From Flavobacterium sp. (lineage in GTDB: Bacteria > Bacteroidota > Bacteroidia > Flavobacteriales > Flavobacteriaceae): a stretch of 64,000 nucleotides of DNA. Below, piece by piece: positions 33,917-43,100 of the stretch. The notes under the pieces are model-generated. The model was given only the letters and a program-made list of their open reading frames with translations, did not search any database and was not told where the DNA came from. A program made the position numbers and the translations under genes. Location: contig JADKHM010000001.1 of assembly GCA_016721735.1 (NCBI GenBank), positions 372,001-436,000 on the forward strand. The letters are read 5' to 3'. The stretch's first letter is position 1, and every line of letters begins with the position of its first letter.

Positions 33917-34768
33917 CTAAACCGTTTTAACCATTTCAGCAAAAGTACCTTTTTTATTGATAAGGGAGAGATTCAAAAGTTGATTTTGTACCTTGTTTAA
34001 CACTTCCTCTTGGAGTTGATTTTGAGACCAATGTGTCAGCGAAAGCCATTCTTGAATATCCGCGATTTCCAGATTGTAGCGCGATCCTAACAGCTTATCA
34101 ATGTTGGGAATGTCCTTGAATCTTTGGGTTTTCTTGTTGATGATTGCAAGCAGGTCTGAAATCGCCGAAGCGTGATTTTCTAGCACTTCGTCTCGAACCG
34201 CGATTACAAAACAAGGCCAAGGTGTCGGACAATCGCCTAGTCTTCTGAAAACACCTTGATCTACCAAAGGTTTGGTCATAAAGTGTTCCCACATAAAGTA
34301 GTCCGATTTTCCAGCCGTTAATGATTCGACGGCTCCGCCAATGGTATTGACAATCTCGAATTGCAAATCAGCGGTTGCCCAACCGTTTTGCTCTGCATTA
34401 ACGTATGCCATCAGTTGTGAACCTGAACCTATTCTGGAAATAGCAACTTTCGCGTCTTGAATATCTGAAATCGAGTTGAATCTTGATTTAGCTGTGACGT
34501 GAATACCCCAAAGCAAAGGCGATTCGACATACACTTGAACAATCTTTGATGGATTTCCACCAACGATATCTTTTACAATCCCTTCGGTCAAAATTACCGC
34601 AATATCTGTTTCGCCGGAGCGCAACATTTGACAGAGTTTGCCAGTTCCTTCGGGAACATCCGTCCATTGTAAATCAATATTGGCAGTGTCAAATTCGTGA
34701 TTGTCGATACAAAGATGCCAAGGCAAATTAAAATGTTCTGGAACACCAGCGATTTTGAGTGTTGTCAT
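33917..34768 (-). CDS. periplasmic-binding-protein-like protein without signal peptide
   Basis: 283 residues with the fold pattern of substrate-binding proteins of nitrate/sulfonate/thiamine-precursor ABC transporters: LKIAGVPEHFNLPWHLCID, QMLRSGETDIAVILTEGIV, SRIGSGSQLMAYVNAEQNG and LTAGKSDYFMWEHFMTKPLV. No signal peptide or lipobox is present at the N-terminus, and no ABC permease or ATPase is nearby, so it may be a cytoplasmic ligand-binding protein or enzyme-like derivative. It follows the acetyltransferase gene on the same strand after 21 bases. The ligand is unknown. Confidence 0.75.
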   Translation of the reverse strand: MTTLKIAGVPEHFNLPWHLCIDNHEFDTANIDLQWTDVPEGTGKLCQMLRSGETDIAVILTEGIVKDIVGGNPSKIVQVYVESPLLWGIHVTAKSRFNSISDIQDAKVAISRIGSGSQLMAYVNAEQNGWATADLQFEIVNTIGGAVESLTAGKSDYFMWEHFMTKPLVDQGVFRRLGDCPTPWPCFVIAVRDEVLENHASAISDLLAIINKKTQRFKDIPNIDKLLGSRYNLEIADIQEWLSLTHWSQNQLQEEVLNKVQNQLLNLSLINKKGTFAEMVKTV

Positions 34769-34789
34769 TGTTCGGTTGTGAGTTGTCAG

Positions 34790-35320
34790 TTATCGGTTTG
34801 TATTTTGGATTTCATACCAATTACATAGCATATCATCATTCAGGTATTGTCCATTCTGTTGCATGCCTATTTTTTGTAAAATTCTATTTGAACCCTTATT
34901 TTCACTATGGGCAACAGCATAGACTGTAGTAACTTTCATTTCATTAAAAGCGTAGTCGAGCCACGCTTTTGCTGCTTCAAAACCATATCCTTTTCCCCAA
35001 TAATCTTCTGCGAATCGATAGCCAATATCGTAAAAATTGACATGATTATTTTCAGGTTCAACGATGAATTTTAGTCCAGCCCAACCAATAATTTCACCAG
35101 TTTCAATAATTTCAACCACGAATCGACCGATTCCGTTGTCTTGATATTGCTTTTGAATGGCTGCAATATATTGATCGCATTGCGCTATTGTGGTTAAAGG
35201 TTTATTTCCTAAATATTGGTGTACACTTGGATTTGAATCCATCCTAAACATGGCCTCGTTATCTGACGCTACAAATGGTCTGAGCAAAAGTCTTTCTGTT
35301 TTTATGGTAAAAAGCATCAT
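34790..35320 (-). CDS. GNAT family N-acetyltransferase (RimJ/RimL-like)
   Basis: 176-residue GNAT acetyltransferase of the Acetyltransf_3 group: TERLLLRPFVASDNEAMFRM at the start, IGWAGLKFIV, then the acetyl-CoA loop AEDYWGKGYGFEAAKAWLDYAF near residues 105-130, and VAHSENKGSNRILQKIGMQ, typical of RimJ/RimL-type enzymes that modify ribosomal proteins or small molecules. The substrate is not predictable. Its ATG has a second Met directly after. The gene lies downstream of repeat copy 3. Confidence 0.88.
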   Translation of the reverse strand: MMLFTIKTERLLLRPFVASDNEAMFRMDSNPSVHQYLGNKPLTTIAQCDQYIAAIQKQYQDNGIGRFVVEIIETGEIIGWAGLKFIVEPENNHVNFYDIGYRFAEDYWGKGYGFEAAKAWLDYAFNEMKVTTVYAVAHSENKGSNRILQKIGMQQNGQYLNDDMLCNWYEIQNTNR

Positions 35321-35356
35321 TTTGAATTATATCAATATTTGTTTGGAAGAAAAAGC

Positions 35357-35430
35357 CCTAGCCCCGATAGAAGCTGGCATCCTCGGAGTGCAACGGAGAG
35401 ATAAAAGCGAATAGCGGGATCAAGCTCCTA
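35357..35430 (-). repeat. dispersed structured intergenic repeat, copy 3
   Basis: On the minus strand TAGGAGC-TTGAT-CCCG...ATCGGGGCTAGG. AGC/GCT and CCCG/CGGG can pair. The centre is short compared with copies 2 and 4. Its first three bases are the TAG stop of the upstream nucleoside phosphorylase gene, in the same direction. Confidence 0.75.
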
Positions 35431-36297
35431 AGACTTTGCCAATTTATCTAAAGTATACGCAATCAATGCATCGACGGCTTTGTACGGATCTTCACTGAAA
35501 GTTCCCGAAGCGCGATTGGCGATAATGGCGTTGAGCGATAGACATTGGTGTCCAAGCAATAGACCTAGTCCATAGATTGCCCCGGTTTCCATTTCGAGAT
35601 TGGTGATTCTCGTTCCGTTGGTTTTGAAATTATCCATTTTGTTATTCAGATTTTCATCTTGAATGTTCAGACGCAGCACGCGACCTTGTGGACCGTAGAA
35701 TCCGCCAGCGGTTGCTGTAATTCCTTTGTGCATCTCTGGACTTTCGATAATTCTCTCTAATTTTTCGCTGCAGGCAATGACGTAAGGTCGACCTTTTTTC
35801 GCGTCCCAATTCGTATGCGCGATAAAATCATTTTCCATTTGTTGATCTGAAATTTCGTCGATCAAATAGGAGCGAAGCATGTTATCGAGACCCAAACCAA
35901 AGGTTGACATCACAAAACTATCTACCGGAATATCCGCTTGCAACGAACCCGACGTTCCGATTCTGATGATGTTGAGCGAGGTTAATGCTTCTTTTGGTTT
36001 TCTGGTTTCTAAATCAATATTAACTAGAGCATCCAGTTCATTCATCACAATATCGATGTTGTCAGGACCGATTCCTGTTGACATTACGGTAATGCGTTTT
36101 CCTTTATAGATTCCGGTTTGCGTTTTGAATTCCCGTTTTTGAGTAGAGAATTCGATGCTATCGAAGAATTGCGTGATTTTCTCCACCCGATTTTGATCGC
36201 CAACGAAAATAATGTCATGCGCGATGTGTTCTGGTTTGAGATTAAGATGGTAAACGCTTCCATCTGGATTGAGTATGAGTTCTGAAGATTGTATCAT
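35428..36297 (-). CDS. nucleoside phosphorylase (uridine phosphorylase-like)
   Basis: Purine/uridine phosphorylase superfamily enzyme of 289 residues that splits nucleosides with phosphate. Motifs: FVGDQNRVEKITQFFDS, VMSTGIGPDNIDIVMNEL, the phosphate-binding IIRIGTSGSLQADIPVDSFV near residues 120-140, and the substrate-binding ITNLEMETGAIYGLGLLLGH with the conserved Glu pair. Base preference is not decidable. The start is placed at 36297 (MIQSSELILNPDG); the in-frame codons before it are part of a dispersed intergenic repeat. The TAG stop is shared with repeat copy 3. Confidence 0.9.
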   Translation of the reverse strand: MIQSSELILNPDGSVYHLNLKPEHIAHDIIFVGDQNRVEKITQFFDSIEFSTQKREFKTQTGIYKGKRITVMSTGIGPDNIDIVMNELDALVNIDLETRKPKEALTSLNIIRIGTSGSLQADIPVDSFVMSTFGLGLDNMLRSYLIDEISDQQMENDFIAHTNWDAKKGRPYVIACSEKLERIIESPEMHKGITATAGGFYGPQGRVLRLNIQDENLNNKMDNFKTNGTRITNLEMETGAIYGLGLLLGHQCLSLNAIIANRASGTFSEDPYKAVDALIAYTLDKLAKS

Positions 36298-36305
36298 TTT
36301 TTTTA

Positions 36306-36334
36306 TGCCACGAAGGCGCAAGGGCACTAAGTGT
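36306..36334. repeat. CACGAAGGCGCAAGGGCACTAAG-type dispersed repeat
   Basis: Short GC-rich stretch with the CACGAAGGCGCA motif common between genes in Bacteroidetes. A related stretch, TCGCAAAGTCGCGGAGGCGC, is at 47580-47611. Another GC-rich intergenic piece, ACCCGAGGCGCAGCCGAACT and following, covers 36402-36441. No gene is seen in this gap. Confidence 0.45.
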
Positions 36335-36456
36335 TTTTTTTAGTTAGTATTTGATTGTTTACTGATTCGGTAAAGTTACGAGATAAACCATTTCAATTAT
36401 CACCCGAGGCGCAGCCGAACTGTATGGAGCGTAGCGGAATAAATTATCAATATAAA

Positions 36457-36786
36457 TTAACCTCCGACGCGTTTCACTTTAAAGCCTTTCTGCTTGAGGA
36501 TGTCCATTATTTTGTCGCGATAATCACCTTGAATGATGATGGCGTCATCTTTGAAAGTGCCGCCCACGCTGAGTTTGGTTTTGAGTTCTTTGGCTAGGAT
36601 TTTAAAATCTTCGTCGGTGCCGGTATAACCTTCGATGATGGTGGTGGGTTTGCCTTTGCGTTTTTCGAACTTACAAATCATAGGTTCAGCTTGTACCCAC
36701 AATTCTTTTTCTTCAGCAATTAGTTCGGCTTCTGGAGCGACTTCGTGGTCGGGAAATAATTTTTTGAGTTGTTCTTGTAAATCCAT
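36457..36786 (-). CDS. SUI1/eIF1-domain translation factor (YciH-like)
   Basis: 109-residue protein whose C-terminal two thirds is a SUI1/eIF1 domain: KPTTIIEGYTGTDEDFKILAKELKTKLSVGG, then IIIQGDYRDKIMDILKQKGF. Bacterial members (YciH) bind the small ribosomal subunit and influence initiation fidelity, especially under stress. The acidic N-terminal 35 residues are typical of the bacterial form. It stands alone between repeats and the 2OG oxygenase gene. Confidence 0.92.
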   Translation of the reverse strand: MDLQEQLKKLFPDHEVAPEAELIAEEKELWVQAEPMICKFEKRKGKPTTIIEGYTGTDEDFKILAKELKTKLSVGGTFKDDAIIIQGDYRDKIMDILKQKGFKVKRVGG

Positions 36787-36859
36787 TTTACAAACATCCT
36801 AAAAAACAATAAAGTACGAATTACGAAAATCCGTACTTTATTATCAGTGAATTAATAAT

Positions 36860-37810
36860 TTATTTTTTGATCAAACCTAAGTCCACTAGGCGTTCGTTAA
36901 GGAACTCACCAGCAGAAATATCTTCATATAATTTAGGGTTGTTTTCATCTATACAATTTTCAAGGCAATCCAAACGCATATCGCTTACTGGATGCATAAA
37001 AAACGGAATAGAATATCTAGAAGTTCCCCATAATTCTCTTGGTGGATTCACCACTTGATGAATCGTTGATTTTAGTTTATTATTAGTGTGACGCGATAGC
37101 ATATCTCCGACATTAATAACTAGTTGGTCTGGTTCAGCCACTGCGTCAATCCAGTCGCCATTGTGATTTTGCACTTGCAATCCTTTTCCTTGAGCTCCCA
37201 TTAATAAGGTAATCAAATTGATATCGCCATGCGCGGCTGCACGAATAGCATTTTCAGGTTCAGATGTAATAGGAGGATAGTGGATTGGTCTTAGAATGGA
37301 GTTTCCTTCGTAACCATATTGATCAAAATAAAACTCATCTAAACCGAGGTGCAAGGCTAAAGCACGTAGTACATAAATACCGGTTTTTTCAAGCATTTTA
37401 TAAGCTTCTTTACCAGCAGCATTGAAACGAGGTAATTCTTTTACTTCTACATTATCTGGATATTCGGCTGCATATTTGGAATCTTTGTCGACATATTGAC
37501 CGAAATGCCAAAACTCTTTCAAATCGCCTTCTTTTCTGCCTTTGGCATGTTCTTTACCAAAAGAAACATAGCCTCTTTGTCCACCGATTCCAGGTATTTC
37601 GTAACTGTACTTGGTTTCTAATGGAAGTGAGAAGAAGTTTCTAATCTCACCATATAATTCTTCAACTAATTGGTCATCTAAAAAATGACCTTTGAGTGCT
37701 ACAAAGCCAATGTCTTCAAAAGCACTACCGATTTCATTTACAAATTTTTGTTTACGTTCCGGGTCACCCGAAAGGAAATCACGCAAGTCCACACTTGGAA
37801 TGTTTTGCAT
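36860..37810 (-). CDS. isopenicillin N synthase-like Fe(II)/2-oxoglutarate oxygenase
   Basis: 316-residue non-haem iron oxygenase. The Fe ligands are visible: His and Asp in RAAAHGDINLITLL (near residue 186-190) and His in LKSTIHQVVNPP; the 2-oxoglutarate anchor is R-x-S in SRYSIPFFMHP. The N-terminus VDLRDFLSGDPERKQKFVNEI fits the DIOX_N domain. Bacteroidetes homologues are conserved but their substrate is unknown; beta-lactam synthesis is not implied, because no partner genes are present. It is divergent from the E1 fusion gene. Confidence 0.88.
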   Translation of the reverse strand: MQNIPSVDLRDFLSGDPERKQKFVNEIGSAFEDIGFVALKGHFLDDQLVEELYGEIRNFFSLPLETKYSYEIPGIGGQRGYVSFGKEHAKGRKEGDLKEFWHFGQYVDKDSKYAAEYPDNVEVKELPRFNAAGKEAYKMLEKTGIYVLRALALHLGLDEFYFDQYGYEGNSILRPIHYPPITSEPENAIRAAAHGDINLITLLMGAQGKGLQVQNHNGDWIDAVAEPDQLVINVGDMLSRHTNNKLKSTIHQVVNPPRELWGTSRYSIPFFMHPVSDMRLDCLENCIDENNPKLYEDISAGEFLNERLVDLGLIKK

Positions 37811-37951
37811 ACTAAAAATTTTTTGTTAATAACTAAAAGTTTGTCAACCCTTATTAATACAAATGTAAATAATAAAATTAAAACCGAATTTTAAAAGTTA
37901 TCAACAATTTAAAAAAAAAATACATTTCACGGACATCCTGTTATTTTTTTA

Positions 37952-37959
37952 TACTTTTG
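37952..37959 (+). promoter_or_regulatory. -7 promoter element for the E1 fusion gene
   Basis: TACTTTTG matches TAnnTTTG exactly and lies 33 bases before the ATG at 37993. No clear TTG was found at the -33 position. Confidence 0.45.
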
Positions 37960-37992
37960 GGGAGTTTTATTAGAACCGATACCATCTCGACA

Positions 37993-39969
37993 ATGAATTT
38001 TGAAAGAAGACATCTTACTGACGAAAAATTACTAGATTTATACAAAAGACTTTTAAAGCCGCGATTGATAGAAGAAAAAATGTTGATTCTCATTCGGCAA
38101 GGCAAAGTCTCCAAATGGTTCTCCGGTATTGGACAAGAAGCTATTTCGGTCGGAATTACAGCAGTTTTAGACAAAGACGAATACATCTTACCAATGCACC
38201 GTAACTTAGGAGTGTTTACAGGTAGAGATATTCCGTTGCATCGACTTTTTTCGCAGTGGCAAGGAAAAGCTAGTGGTTTTACTAAAGGTCGCGATCGAAG
38301 CTTTCACTTCGGTACCCAGGAATTTAAGATTATTGGAATGATTTCTCATCTTGGACCACAATTAGGTGTCGCAGATGGAATTGCACTTGCCAATAAGTTG
38401 AAGAAAAACGGAAAAGTCACAGCTGTATTTACAGGTGAAGGCGCTACCAGTGAAGGTGATTTTCATGAAGCTTTAAATATCGCTTCCGTGTGGGATTTGC
38501 CTGTATTATTTATTGTGGAGAACAATGGATATGGCTTGTCAACACCAACAAATGAGCAATATCGTTGTGAAAATATTGCTGATAAAGGCATTGGATACGG
38601 CATGGAGAGTCATATTATTGATGGTAATAATATCTTAGAAGTATTTATTGAACTATCTGAAATCGTCGAATCAATGAAAACCAATCCACGGCCAGTCTTA
38701 TTGGAATTTAAAACTTTCAGAATGCGTGGGCATGAAGAGGCGAGTGGTACTAAGTATGTTCCGCAAGAGTTGATGGATTTATGGGCAGAAAAAGATCCAG
38801 TAGATACATACAGACGTTATTTGATTAAACAAAACGTACTTTCTACTCACCAAGATGAAACGTGGCGAGAAGAAATAAAGAAAGAAATAGATGATCATTT
38901 GGTGATTGCCAATACAGAAGCGGAGATTGAAGCTAATTACGATGAAGAATTAAATGATGTGTACAAGCCGTATGATTTTGAAGACATTAAAGCTGACGGT
39001 GAAGTAGAAAATATTCGTTTAATTGATGCCATTTCTCAAGGCTTGAGGCAATCAATGGAACGCCACCAAGAATTAGTAATCATGGGGCAAGATATTGCGG
39101 AATATGGAGGCGCCTTTAAAATTACCGAAGGTTTTGTTGATCAATTCGGGAAAGAAAGAGTGATCAATACTCCAATTTGCGAAAGCGCTGTAGTTTCTGC
39201 TGGAATGGGATTATCGATTAATGGCTACAAAGCTATTGTTGAAATGCAGTTTGCTGATTTTGTATCTACTGGTTTTAATCCGATAGTCAATTATTTAGCA
39301 AAAGTACATTATCGTTGGCAAGAGAAAGCCGATGTAGTGGTTAGAATGCCTTGCGGTGGTGGAACTCAAGCTGGACCCTTTCATTCGCAAACCAATGAAG
39401 CTTGGTTCACAAAAACACCTGGATTGAAAGTAGTATATCCTGCATTTCCTTATGACGCCAAAGGTTTGTTGGCAACAGCAATCAACGATCCAAATCCAGT
39501 ATTGTTTTTTGAACACAAGCAATTGTACAGAAGTGTTTATCAAGAAGTTCCTAAAGATTATTATACTTTACCATTTGGAAAAGCTTCGGTTTTGAAGGAA
39601 GGAAATGATATTACAATAGTGGCATTTGGAGCGGCAGTTCATTGGGCACTGGAAACGCTTGAAAAAAATCCAGATATTTCGGCAGATCTTATTGATTTAC
39701 GAACGCTACAACCTCTTGATAAGGAAACAATTTACGCTTCCGTGAAGAAAACAAACAAAGCGATAATACTGCAAGAGGATAGTATGTTTGGAGGAATTGC
39801 AAGTGATATTTCGGCCATGATTATGGAAGATTGCTTTGAATTTTTGGATGGTCCTGTAAAAAGAGTTGCGAGTTTAGACAGTCCAATTCCGTTTACAAAA
39901 GCTTTAGAAGACCAGTACCTGCCTCGCGAACGATTTGAAATTGCGCTACTTAAGCTACTAAAATATTAA
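37993..39969 (+). CDS. 2-oxoacid dehydrogenase E1, fused alpha and beta subunits
   Basis: 658-residue thiamine-diphosphate decarboxylase component of a 2-oxoacid dehydrogenase complex, most like branched-chain 2-oxoacid dehydrogenase. Residues ~1-330 are E1-alpha: KVSKWFSGIGQEAISVG, the TPP/Mg motif TGEGATSEGDFHEALN...ENNGYG, and FRMRGHEEASGTKY. Residues ~345-658 are E1-beta: VIMGQDIAEYGGAFKITEGF, FADFVSTGFNPIVNYLAK, MPCGGGTQAGPFHSQ and DLRTLQPLDKETI. The fused form is common in Bacteroidetes. The start was taken as the ATG at 37993 (MNFERRHLTDEK) rather than a TTG at 37957, which overlaps the -7 element. E2 and E3 are not in the window. Confidence 0.92.
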   Translation: MNFERRHLTDEKLLDLYKRLLKPRLIEEKMLILIRQGKVSKWFSGIGQEAISVGITAVLDKDEYILPMHRNLGVFTGRDIPLHRLFSQWQGKASGFTKGRDRSFHFGTQEFKIIGMISHLGPQLGVADGIALANKLKKNGKVTAVFTGEGATSEGDFHEALNIASVWDLPVLFIVENNGYGLSTPTNEQYRCENIADKGIGYGMESHIIDGNNILEVFIELSEIVESMKTNPRPVLLEFKTFRMRGHEEASGTKYVPQELMDLWAEKDPVDTYRRYLIKQNVLSTHQDETWREEIKKEIDDHLVIANTEAEIEANYDEELNDVYKPYDFEDIKADGEVENIRLIDAISQGLRQSMERHQELVIMGQDIAEYGGAFKITEGFVDQFGKERVINTPICESAVVSAGMGLSINGYKAIVEMQFADFVSTGFNPIVNYLAKVHYRWQEKADVVVRMPCGGGTQAGPFHSQTNEAWFTKTPGLKVVYPAFPYDAKGLLATAINDPNPVLFFEHKQLYRSVYQEVPKDYYTLPFGKASVLKEGNDITIVAFGAAVHWALETLEKNPDISADLIDLRTLQPLDKETIYASVKKTNKAIILQEDSMFGGIASDISAMIMEDCFEFLDGPVKRVASLDSPIPFTKALEDQYLPRERFEIALLKLLKY

Positions 39970-39992
39970 GAAATAGTAAAGTAATACTAAAA

Positions 39993-40024
39993 GTGAGTCT
40001 CAAAAAATGAGGCTCTTTTTTTTT
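39993..40024 (+). terminator. intrinsic terminator after the E1 fusion gene
   Basis: Stem GAGTCTCA / TGAGGCTC (39995-40002 and 40008-40015, one G-T pair), A-rich 5-base loop, then nine T residues. Confidence 0.82.
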
Positions 40025-40124
40025 AGTAGAATAAGGTGTTTTTTTTAGCGCTTGATGCCATATAATATTATCAATATTCACTATATTGCGTGCTTAATTT
40101 TTTAGTAAATTAAATTGACACCAA

Positions 40125-43100
40125 ATGATTCTAAAAGTAATAAAACCACTCGTTTTTTATATACTATTTTTAAGCACCCTAAATATCACTTCACAAAATT
40201 TGATTACCAACGGTGATTTTGAAGGCGGCGGCGCTGGGACTGGTTTTCAAACCAACTATTTTTTGACAGCTTCCAATAGTAATCCCAGAAATTATGCAAT
40301 TGTAAGTAATGCGGGGCCAATAAATGGAGTTTTTAGCAACGCTTGTACCGATCATTCGGCTGTTGGTGTGAATATGATGGTAGTTGATGGGGCAACTTCT
40401 GGTTCCAATAGTGATAAGGTATGGGAAGCTTTAACGCCGTCTGGCGGTGGTGGTGGCATACCGGTAACGGCAGGGGTAACCTATACATTTAGCTACTGGA
40501 TACAATCTATTTCATCTACAAATACTGCTTCGAATTCAGCAAATATTCAAGTAAAAATTAACAATGTTGACCAACTACCAAATATTGGAAGTACAGTTTG
40601 TCCTGTAGCACTTTGCGGATGGACTTTCGTTTCTTATACTTGGGTTGCAACTTCAGGATATGCACAAATTTGGTTGTATGACAGACAAACTTCTTCGGCA
40701 GGGAATGATTTTGCGTTGGATGATATTTCTTTTACTGCTGCACCTGCGCCATTATCTTTAACATACTCAATTACAAATCTCACGTGCATCAATGCTAATG
40801 ATGGAACCATTTTCGGTTATGGAATTGGAGGAACTGGTACATATACAAATTATACCTTATCAGGTCCTATTCCACCAACTAACAGCAGTACTGGTTTCTT
40901 TACAAGCTTGGCTCCAGGAAATTATACGTTAGATGTAACTGATAGTGCTGGAACAACTACATCACAAAGTGGCATTATTGTTCCAACTCCATCTGGATTA
41001 ACTTTGACAGCAGCAAGTACATCAATTTGTACTGGAGGTTCAACAACACTTACCGCCACTGGAGGAGGCCCATATACTTGGTCGGTGGTTCCTGCAACGG
41101 AAACAGTTCCAACAGGAGCAAATCCTACGGTAAGTCCGTCTGGTACTGCCACCTATACTGTCAATTCAACCACCATAACTCCAGAAAATTTGATTTATAA
41201 TGGTGACTTTTTCTTAGGAAATGTAGGCTTTACAAGTAATTATAATTATTTAGCTAGTAATACTGGGAATGTTCAGAAAGCCTATGGGGTTGTCAGTAAT
41301 CCTAACGTTTGGGAAATTAGATTTACAAACTGTCCAGACCACACCAACGGTTCAGGGAAAATGTTGGTCGTAGACGGTTCTACCTCTAATGGAGGTAACG
41401 ATAAGGTTTGGTGTCAAACTGTACCAGTAGCACCCAATCAAAATTATAGTCTTACTTATTGGATTCAATCGCTATCAAATCCAGCAATTCTAGCAAATAT
41501 TGAAGTGTTGATTAATGGTGTTTCTCTTGGTGCTTCCTTAGCCCCAAATGCAGTATGCGTATGGGATGACGTGATTTACAACTGGAATTCTGGACTAAAT
41601 ACTACTGCAGAAATTTGTTTTTATGACAGAAATACCACTGCAAATGGAAATGATTTTGCAATAGATGACATCGTTTTTTCTAAGGGGAGTAATACCTGTA
41701 TATTGCCTCCAAAATCAGTTACAATTACGGTGACCAATACGGTCAACTTGATAATTAATAATCCAGCGGCAGTTTGCCTTCCTGGTACTGTAAACATAAC
41801 TGATGCTGCCGTCACTGCTGGTAGTACCCCTGGACTTACCTTTACGTATTACACAGATGCAGCTGCAACAAACCAAATTACCCAAGTTGCGGCCGCTGCG
41901 ATTGGAACTAGTGGCACGTATTATATAAAAGGAACCTTAGGCACCTGTTCTGTAATTCAACCTGTACTAGTTACCTTAACTCCAGCAGGATCAGTAGCTG
42001 CGCCAATTGCGACTTCTCCCATTTATTTATGTCAAGGAAGTACAGCGACTCCATTAGTGGCCACCCCATTGGCCGGAGCAACTTTGAATTGGTACGGCAC
42101 AAATGCAACTGGTGGAACTCCATCCTCAACAGCACCAACGCCTTCAACGGCTGCAGATGGCACCTATTACGTAAGTCAAACCATTGGAACTTGCGAAGGA
42201 CCAAGAAAAGCAATAGATGTAATTGTTAATTCAATATCTGGGACTATAAATTTGGTTTGTGATGGTTCCCAAGTCACCACGAATCCTATAACTTCAGTAT
42301 TTTTTGATTGGAATAATTTACCACCAAATAGACCTGATATCTACAATATAACTTATTCAATTAACGGTGGTCCTTTAGTCAACGTTTCAACAATATTTTC
42401 AAATTATGAGGTTTTCGGTGTATTACCTGGTCAGAGTGTCACCTTAAGCATTGTTTCTGCTCCGGGGTATCCTTGTGTTACTTTTCCTATTTCCAACACA
42501 TGTAATAATTGTTCTTCGACAACTACACCAGTCTTTGCATCTATTCCAGCGACCTTATGCTCTGGCGCGGTTGCTCCCGCTTTACCAGGAGTTTCAGACG
42601 ATGGTGTTAGTGGTACTTGGGCTCCTGCAACAATAAGCAATACAACAAGCAACACCTATGTTTTTACACCAAACAGTACTTTGTTTCCTTGTGCAGAAAC
42701 TGTAAATAAATTAATTACGATAACCAATCCACCAACAACTGTTTTAGCTGGACCTAACATTTGCGTGGGTTCATCAACAACGTTTACTTCTTCAACACCA
42801 GGTGGAACATGGAGTTCTGCCAATCCGTTGATAGCAACAGTAAACGCAGCAACTGGTCTAGTTACAGGTTTGACCACAGGAACAGTTTCAATTGATTATA
42901 CTTTTCCTGCAGCCGGTGGTTGTGGTCCGGTCACTTTTTCCAGATCATTAACTGTGAATAATGTTCCCTCTCCAGGAACACTATCAGGAAATCAATCAAT
43001 TTGTGTTGGAGGTTCTTCTACTTTTATATCAACTGTAACGGGCGGAACTTGGTCGTCTTCAAATGTTAGTGTCGCGACAGTTAATGCTACGACAGGTGTA

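Noticed and set aside
36860..37810. Beta-lactam biosynthesis gene
   Set aside because: The isopenicillin N synthase-like fold is shared by many 2OG oxygenases, and no ACV synthetase or related gene is present.
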